The notes under the pieces are model-generated. The model made no database searches. It had not been told where the DNA came from and worked only from the letters and a program-made list of their open reading frames with translations. DNA of 9,022 nt from Lutibacter sp. (GTDB taxonomy: Bacteria > Bacteroidota > Bacteroidia > Flavobacteriales > Flavobacteriaceae): contig JAUVOS010000096.1 of NCBI GenBank assembly GCA_030599055.1, forward strand, positions 1-9,022, in the 5' to 3' direction. Positions 5,273-9,022 of this stretch are shown piece after piece. A program made the position numbers and the translations under genes. The first letter of the stretch is position 1; the number at the start of each line of letters is the position of its first letter.

Positions 5273-5353
5273 CAACTTTTAACTTTACAAACTTTTAACT
5301 TTACAAACTTTCAACTTTCAACTTTCAACTTTCAACTTTTAACTTTACAAACT
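5273..5353 (+). repeat. Tandem array CAACTTT/TAACTTT with ACAAACTTT interruptions
   Basis: Units of 7 bases (CAACTTT or TAACTTT) are broken twice by the 9-base unit ACAAACTTT (5287-5295, 5303-5311). A run of four identical CAACTTT units spans 5312-5339. The last units overlap the 3' end of rlmL, supplying its stop codon (5347-5345) and the final Leu and Ser codons. Confidence 0.93.
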
Positions 5354-6502
5354 CTCCCCTCTCCTACTCCCTTCATACATTTCATATTTCACTAGGCGAG
5401 TTTCGAGATGTGCATTTCGCAAAGGAATTCTTTTAGATGTACGCAATCCCACATGTTTTAAGGCTTCCATATTTGCGGTAATAAACCAAGCGTTTGTATT
5501 GGAATAACTCGTTTTTAATGTGTCGCCAATATTTTTATAAAAAGAAGCAATATCAATTTTTAGTCGTTCACCATAAGGTGGATTAAAAAGTATTGTTACC
5601 GGACCGTGCAATTGTTTTTCAGATTCAAAAAAATCTATTTGAAAAACCTTTATAAACTCTGATAAGTTGGCATTTTCAATATTTTCTTTTGCTTTTCTTA
5701 CAGCAGATGGAGCACGATCAAAGCCCATAATTTTAAGTCTTGGTTCTTTGACTCTTTTTAATAAAGAATCATGAATTAGCTCAAATAAAGCATTGTCATA
5801 GTCACGCCATCTTTCAAAACCAAATTCGGGTCGATTGATATTTGCAGGAATATTTGAAGCAATCATAGCTGCTTCAATCAACAAAGTTCCACTACCACAC
5901 ATTGGATCTAAAAAATGGGTACCACCATCATAGCCTGTTAAAAGCACTAAACCTGCTGCCAATACTTCATTAATCGGAGCAATATTCGTATCCGAACGAT
6001 AGCCTCGCTTGTGTAATGAATCTCCTGAACTATCTATGGAAACCGTACAAGTAGTATGTTGTATGTGAACATGAATACGTATATCAGGATGTTTTAAATC
6101 TACATCAGGACGTTCTCCGTATTTTTCACGAAAAAAATCGACAATAGCATCTTTTGATTTTAAAGAAATATAATGTGAATTACTCGTAAACTTATGAGAA
6201 TGAACCACCGCATTTATCGCAAAAGAACCCTTAGAATTTAGGTGGAGCTGCCAAGGAATACTTTTTAATTTATCATACAAACTATCCTCATCCGTCACAC
6301 TAAAACTTCGTATTGGTTTTAAGATTCGTACAGCCGTTCGCAACGCTAAATTGGCTTTATACATAAAGCCTTTATCTCCGATAAATGAAACACTTCTATT
6401 CCCTATTTTTACCTGTTGCGCTCCAAGTATTTGTAATTCTTTGGCCAAAACTTCTTCCAACCCGAAGAGCGTTGTCGCCAACATTTTATAGTTTTCTTGC
6501 AT
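5345..6502 (-). CDS. rlmL: THUMP-domain class I SAM-dependent RNA methyltransferase, RlmL-like (23S rRNA m2G)
   Basis: A 385-residue enzyme predicted to N2-methylate a guanine in 23S rRNA. It corresponds to the RlmL half of the E. coli RlmKL fusion (about 700 residues) and to stand-alone proteins such as YpsC of Bacillus. The N-terminal ferredoxin-like plus THUMP region (about 1-155) binds RNA. HKRGYR (164-169) leads into the Rossmann methyltransferase domain, with SAM motif DPMCGSGTLLIEAA (199-212) and catalytic NPPYGERL (307-314), the N-methyltransferase signature. The start MQENYKML fits flavobacterial homologues as I recall them. A -7 box ends four bases before this ATG, so translation may be leaderless. 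ATG 6484 (Met7) is the alternative. lipA lies downstream on the same strand after 166 bp. Exact target specificity is inferred from family membership. Confidence 0.88.
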   Translation of the reverse strand: MQENYKMLATTLFGLEEVLAKELQILGAQQVKIGNRSVSFIGDKGFMYKANLALRTAVRILKPIRSFSVTDEDSLYDKLKSIPWQLHLNSKGSFAINAVVHSHKFTSNSHYISLKSKDAIVDFFREKYGERPDVDLKHPDIRIHVHIQHTTCTVSIDSSGDSLHKRGYRSDTNIAPINEVLAAGLVLLTGYDGGTHFLDPMCGSGTLLIEAAMIASNIPANINRPEFGFERWRDYDNALFELIHDSLLKRVKEPRLKIMGFDRAPSAVRKAKENIENANLSEFIKVFQIDFFESEKQLHGPVTILFNPPYGERLKIDIASFYKNIGDTLKTSYSNTNAWFITANMEALKHVGLRTSKRIPLRNAHLETRLVKYEMYEGSRRGESL

Positions 6503-6506
6503 GGAG

Positions 6507-6514
6507 CAAAAGTA
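6507..6514 (-). promoter_or_regulatory. -7 promoter box of rlmL (possibly rlmL-lipA)
   Basis: TACTTTTG on the minus strand matches TAnnTTTG and ends four bases upstream of the rlmL ATG, so the transcript would begin at or very near the start codon. A 10-bp palindrome TTTCGCGAAA (6523-6532) lies just upstream, between the expected -33 and -7 positions, and could be an operator. No TTG -33 element is evident. Confidence 0.5.
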
Positions 6515-6617
6515 CGTTAAATTTTCGCGAAATAAGTTTCTTCCAACATTGATACATTGTCAATTTGTCATAATAAGGGTTTAAAGTAAAATATGTCTAT
6601 TACTCAAGATTTTTACT

Positions 6618-6625
6618 TAAATTTG
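6618..6625 (+). promoter_or_regulatory. -7 promoter box of dnaN
   Basis: TAAATTTG matches TAnnTTTG and ends 23 bases before the dnaN ATG, implying a leader of roughly 15-18 bases. No clear -33 TTG is found at the expected distance. Confidence 0.5.
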
Positions 6626-6648
6626 CAAGACTTTTAAAAACCAAGCGA

Positions 6649-7770
6649 ATGCAATTTATTGTTTCAAGTTCAAAACTACTCAGCCAACTACAAGTTTTAG
6701 TTGGAGTTGTAAATACAAATAACACACTGCCCATTTTAGATAACTTCTTATTTGAATTAACAGAAAATAAGCTTAAAATAACCGTTTCTGATATAGAAAC
6801 CATTATGAGTAGCTCCATATCTGTACAATCAGAGTATGAAGGAACTATTGCACTTAATGCTCGATTATTGTTAGATGCTGTTAAAACTTTTCCGGAACAA
6901 CCGCTTACTTTTATCGTAAATGAAGATAATAATACAATAGAAATTAGTGCAGACCACGGTAAATATGATATGGCTTTTTATAACGGAGAAGATTTTCCTC
7001 AAACCGTAACTTTAGAATCACCCAGTCGTACGACAATTAGTAGTGTAATATTGGGAACTGCTATTAATCATACTGTTTTTGCTGCAGGAAATGATGATTT
7101 ACGACCTGTAATGAGTGGTGTATTCTTTCAATTTAGCCCCGAAGAATTGACATTTGTTGCTACTGATGCACACAAATTGGTAAAATATACTCGTACCGAC
7201 CTAAAAACGGATGAGGTAGCTGAATTTATCATGCCTAAAAAACCTTTAAGCATTTTAAAAGGAATTTTAAATACAACTAATAGTGATGTTGAAATCGAAT
7301 ACAATGAGACCAATGCCAAATTTAGTTTTGATGACATTGCACTTACTTGTCGTTTGATTGATGGAAAGTACCCAAACTACGATGCGGTTATTCCTAAAGA
7401 AAACCCCAATAGACTTACTGTAAATAGAGCTTCTTTTCTAAATTCGGTACGTAGAGCTTCAATTTTTTCAAGTAAATCTACCCATCAAATTCGTTTAAAA
7501 ATGGCGGGAACAGAATTAAACATTTCTGCAGAGGATATTGATTTTTCAAATAAAGCAGACGAACGTTTAACTTGTAATTATGAAGGTGACGACATGCAAA
7601 TAGGTTTTAACTCTCGTTTTCTATTAGAAATGTTAAACAACTTAAGTTCTGAAGATATCCTTATTGAAATGTCTGTACCCAATAGAGCAGGTATTCTAAC
7701 GCCCATTGATGGGAAAGAGGATGGCGAAGATATTTTAATGTTGGTAATGCCTGTTATGTTAAACAAATAA
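6649..7770 (+). CDS. dnaN: DNA polymerase III subunit beta (sliding clamp)
   Basis: DnaN forms the homodimeric ring that holds replicative polymerase on DNA and recruits repair and regulatory proteins through a hydrophobic pocket. At 373 residues it has the normal length for three clamp domains (about 1-120, 125-245 and 250-373). Family landmarks are LPILDNFLFE (27-36), DLRPVMSGVFF (150-160), ATDAHKL (171-177), RLIDGKYPNYDAVIP (235-249) and GFNSRFLLEML (319-329). The C-terminus LVMPVMLNK corresponds to the usual MPMR-type end that lines the partner-binding pocket. ATG 6649 opens directly into the conserved MQFIVSSSKLL. The gene stands alone between its own -7 box and a strong terminator and is not next to dnaA or recF here, so no replication origin is implied. 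Confidence 0.97.
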   Translation: MQFIVSSSKLLSQLQVLVGVVNTNNTLPILDNFLFELTENKLKITVSDIETIMSSSISVQSEYEGTIALNARLLLDAVKTFPEQPLTFIVNEDNNTIEISADHGKYDMAFYNGEDFPQTVTLESPSRTTISSVILGTAINHTVFAAGNDDLRPVMSGVFFQFSPEELTFVATDAHKLVKYTRTDLKTDEVAEFIMPKKPLSILKGILNTTNSDVEIEYNETNAKFSFDDIALTCRLIDGKYPNYDAVIPKENPNRLTVNRASFLNSVRRASIFSSKSTHQIRLKMAGTELNISAEDIDFSNKADERLTCNYEGDDMQIGFNSRFLLEMLNNLSSEDILIEMSVPNRAGILTPIDGKEDGEDILMLVMPVMLNK

Positions 7771-7789
7771 AATAGCCTACATAAATTCT

Positions 7790-7824
7790 AAAAAATCTAC
7801 TCAAAATGAGTAGATTTTTTTTTT
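7790..7824 (+). terminator. Intrinsic terminator of dnaN (works in both directions)
   Basis: A 14-bp perfect stem (7790-7803 with 7807-7820), core TCTACTCA, has a three-base loop and runs into ten Ts (7815-7824). The 5' arm begins with an A run, so the reverse strand has the same architecture. It starts 20 bases after the dnaN stop. Confidence 0.92.
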
Positions 7825-7825
7825 G

Positions 7826-7833
7826 TATTTTTA
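7826..7833 (+). promoter_or_regulatory. Possible -7 box of acpH
   Basis: TATTTTTA matches seven of the eight positions of TAnnTTTG and ends four bases before the acpH ATG, the same spacing as at rlmL. It directly abuts the T tract of the dnaN terminator. If used, acpH would be leaderless or nearly so. No other promoter fits between the terminator and the gene. Confidence 0.3.
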
Positions 7834-7837
7834 ACCG

Positions 7838-8437
7838 ATGAATTACCTCGCACATATATATTTATCAGGAGATAACACCGATATTCAAATCGGTAATTTT
7901 ATCGGAGATGCTATCAAAGGAAAAGACTTTCAAAATTATCCCTTAAATATTTTAAAAGGAATACTACTACATCGTCAAATAGATAGTTTTACGGATATGC
8001 ATCCTATCGTTCAACAAAGTAAAAAAAGATTACATCCAAGATACGGGCATTATGCAGGTGTACTAATTGACATTTTATACGATTACTTTTTAAGTGTGAA
8101 TTGGTCGCATTATTCAGATGTACCTATTGACGATTTTATCAAAGGTTTTTATAAAAATTTACAAAACAATCAATCGAAATTACCTACTGAAATACAACAA
8201 ATATCCACAAAACTTATCTCTTATGATTGGTTTAGCAAATATCAGAGTATGAGCGGAATTGCAATTGTTTTATATGGAATGGAAAAAAGAATTAAACACA
8301 ACATTCCACTACACAAAGGAATTTTTGATTTAAAGAAAAACCATCAAGCATTAGAAAAAGATTTTAATGAATTTTTTCCATTATTAATTACTCATTCAAA
8401 AAACACTTTACAAGCTTTAGAGAAACAATATGAATAG
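7838..8437 (+). CDS. acpH: Acyl carrier protein phosphodiesterase (AcpH family, DUF479)
   Basis: AcpH-type enzymes hydrolyse the 4'-phosphopantetheine arm from holo-ACP, giving apo-ACP, and belong to the HD-like metal-dependent hydrolases. At 199 residues it is close to the E. coli protein. Conserved stretches are MNYLAH (1-6), GNFIGD (19-24), HRQIDSFTDMH (45-55) and RYGHYAGVLIDILYDYFL (68-85). The last two supply the His and Asp residues expected to bind the metal. No signal peptide is present, so it acts in the cytoplasm. The ATG opens on the conserved MNYLAH, which fixes the start. The downstream transferase gene begins inside its last codons (8-base overlap), indicating one transcript. 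Family members outside enterobacteria are little studied, so the substrate is inferred from homology. Confidence 0.88.
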   Translation: MNYLAHIYLSGDNTDIQIGNFIGDAIKGKDFQNYPLNILKGILLHRQIDSFTDMHPIVQQSKKRLHPRYGHYAGVLIDILYDYFLSVNWSHYSDVPIDDFIKGFYKNLQNNQSKLPTEIQQISTKLISYDWFSKYQSMSGIAIVLYGMEKRIKHNIPLHKGIFDLKKNHQALEKDFNEFFPLLITHSKNTLQALEKQYE

Positions 8438-9022
8438 TATTAATCCCTTTTTATTATTTATCAGTTTAGTGTTGTTTGCAGTGCTTAACTCGTGTAAAGA
8501 ATCCCCTAAACCGATCCTAAAAACATCAAAAGAAGTTGGATTTATAGCAGATAGTGCCCTTATTGTTAGTGCACGAAAAGAAGCTTCAAAAATTGGAATA
8601 GCCATCTTAAAAAAAGGAGGCAATGCATTTGATGCGATGATTGCAACTGATTTAGCTTTAACTGTTTCCTATCCCTTTGCCGGAAATATTGGTGGCGGTG
8701 GTTTTATGGTGTATCGAACTGCTGATGGAAAAACCGGAGCACTAGATTACCGCGAGAAAGCACCTATTGCAGCTACAAAAAATATGTACCTCGATGCTAC
8801 TGGAGAAGTAATAAATAAAAAAAGTAAACTAGGTGCCTTGGCAGTCGGTGTTCCGGGAACCCTTGCCGGCTTATTTGCCGTTCATAAAAAGTATGGCTCC
8901 TTACCCTTTTCAACACTTATTCAACCCGCTATTGATCTCGCTAAAAAAGGAGTTGTAATCACTGCTAAGCAAGCAAAAAGATTTCAATATTTCCGAAAAT
9001 CATTTCAAGAAGCAAACAAACG
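8430..9022 (+). CDS. ggt: Gamma-glutamyltransferase, lipoprotein form (N-terminal part, runs off the window)
   Basis: The first 197 codons of a gamma-glutamyltranspeptidase are present. The enzyme cleaves or transfers the gamma-glutamyl group of glutathione and similar peptides, and is an N-terminal-nucleophile hydrolase that self-cleaves into two subunits. Family motifs are GGNAFDAM (63-70), GNIGGGGFMVY (85-95), DYREKAP (106-112, with Arg108 at the position that binds the substrate carboxylate) and GVPGTLAGL (140-148). The self-cleavage Thr lies beyond the window, so activity cannot be checked. Residues 1-22 form a hydrophobic signal ending LNSC, a good lipobox, so the enzyme is probably membrane-anchored facing the periplasm or outside. 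ATG 8430 overlaps the acpH stop by eight bases (ATGAATAG) and gives the complete signal peptide. Confidence 0.92.
   Translation, partial: MNSINPFLLFISLVLFAVLNSCKESPKPILKTSKEVGFIADSALIVSARKEASKIGIAILKKGGNAFDAMIATDLALTVSYPFAGNIGGGGFMVYRTADGKTGALDYREKAPIAATKNMYLDATGEVINKKSKLGALAVGVPGTLAGLFAVHKKYGSLPFSTLIQPAIDLAKKGVVITAKQAKRFQYFRKSFQEANK

Noticed and set aside
4154..5353. CRISPR array or CRISPR-like repeats
   Set aside because: The units are 7 bp, contiguous and without spacers, and no cas genes are nearby. These are simple tandem repeats.
6503..6648. Replication origin near dnaN
   Set aside because: dnaA, recF and DnaA-box clusters are not seen. In Bacteroidota dnaN is commonly away from the origin.
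8430..9022. Frameshift or decay in the gamma-glutamyltransferase
   Set aside because: The frame stays open with intact family motifs up to the window edge, so it is truncated only by the window.

Overview
The window looks like chromosome from an A+T-rich member of the Bacteroidota, most probably a flavobacterium. Three observations support this. The core proteins (MnmA, LipA, DnaN, the THUMP methyltransferase) have the wording I know from Flavobacteriia. Most gene starts are preceded by the Bacteroidota-type -7 box TAnnTTTG rather than a sigma70 -10 box. Starts lack Shine-Dalgarno sequences and sit in A/T-rich DNA. Two proteins carry relaxed lipoprotein signal peptides.

Layout. On the left, a minus-strand pair encodes a lipoprotein PrxQ/Bcp peroxiredoxin (68-598) and the first 22 codons of a class I mannose-6-phosphate isomerase (1-68). 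The two are joined by a TAATG stop/start overlap. Diverging from them is an adenosine/adenine deaminase gene (696-1700) whose signature residues favour adenine as substrate. It converges on mnmA (1747-2934, minus), and the gap between them is filled by a perfect 42-bp palindrome. folE (3096-3788, plus) diverges from mnmA. A 532-bp region after folE holds degenerate repeats, a tiny broken lipoprotein reading frame and two heptamer arrays. lipA (4321-5178, minus) lies downstream of an rlmL-type THUMP rRNA methyltransferase gene (5345-6502, minus), and their gap is almost wholly heptamer satellite. dnaN (6649-7770, plus) has a strong bidirectional intrinsic terminator. An overlapping pair follows: acpH (7838-8437) and the 5' part of a lipoprotein gamma-glutamyltransferase gene (8430 to the edge).

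Functions. The genes are mostly housekeeping: tRNA 2-thiouridylation (MnmA), GTP cyclohydrolase I for folate/pterin synthesis (FolE), lipoyl synthesis (LipA), 23S rRNA methylation (RlmL-like), the replication clamp (DnaN), ACP prosthetic-group turnover (AcpH), purine salvage, peroxide defence and gamma-glutamyl/glutathione breakdown. They do not form one pathway. Most appear to be short, independently promoted units.

The unusual part is the intergenic DNA. Within about 2.3 kb (3041-5353) there are six tracts of simple repeats, clean or degenerate, all with a 7-bp period but with different unit sequences (GGGCTTT/AGGCTTT, AACTGAG, CAACTTT). They flank lipA on both sides. They contain a six-tract G-quadruplex motif, abut a lipA gene with no usable ATG, and supply the stop codon of rlmL. 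I see no defence system, CRISPR array, tRNA, rRNA, insertion sequence or phage gene.
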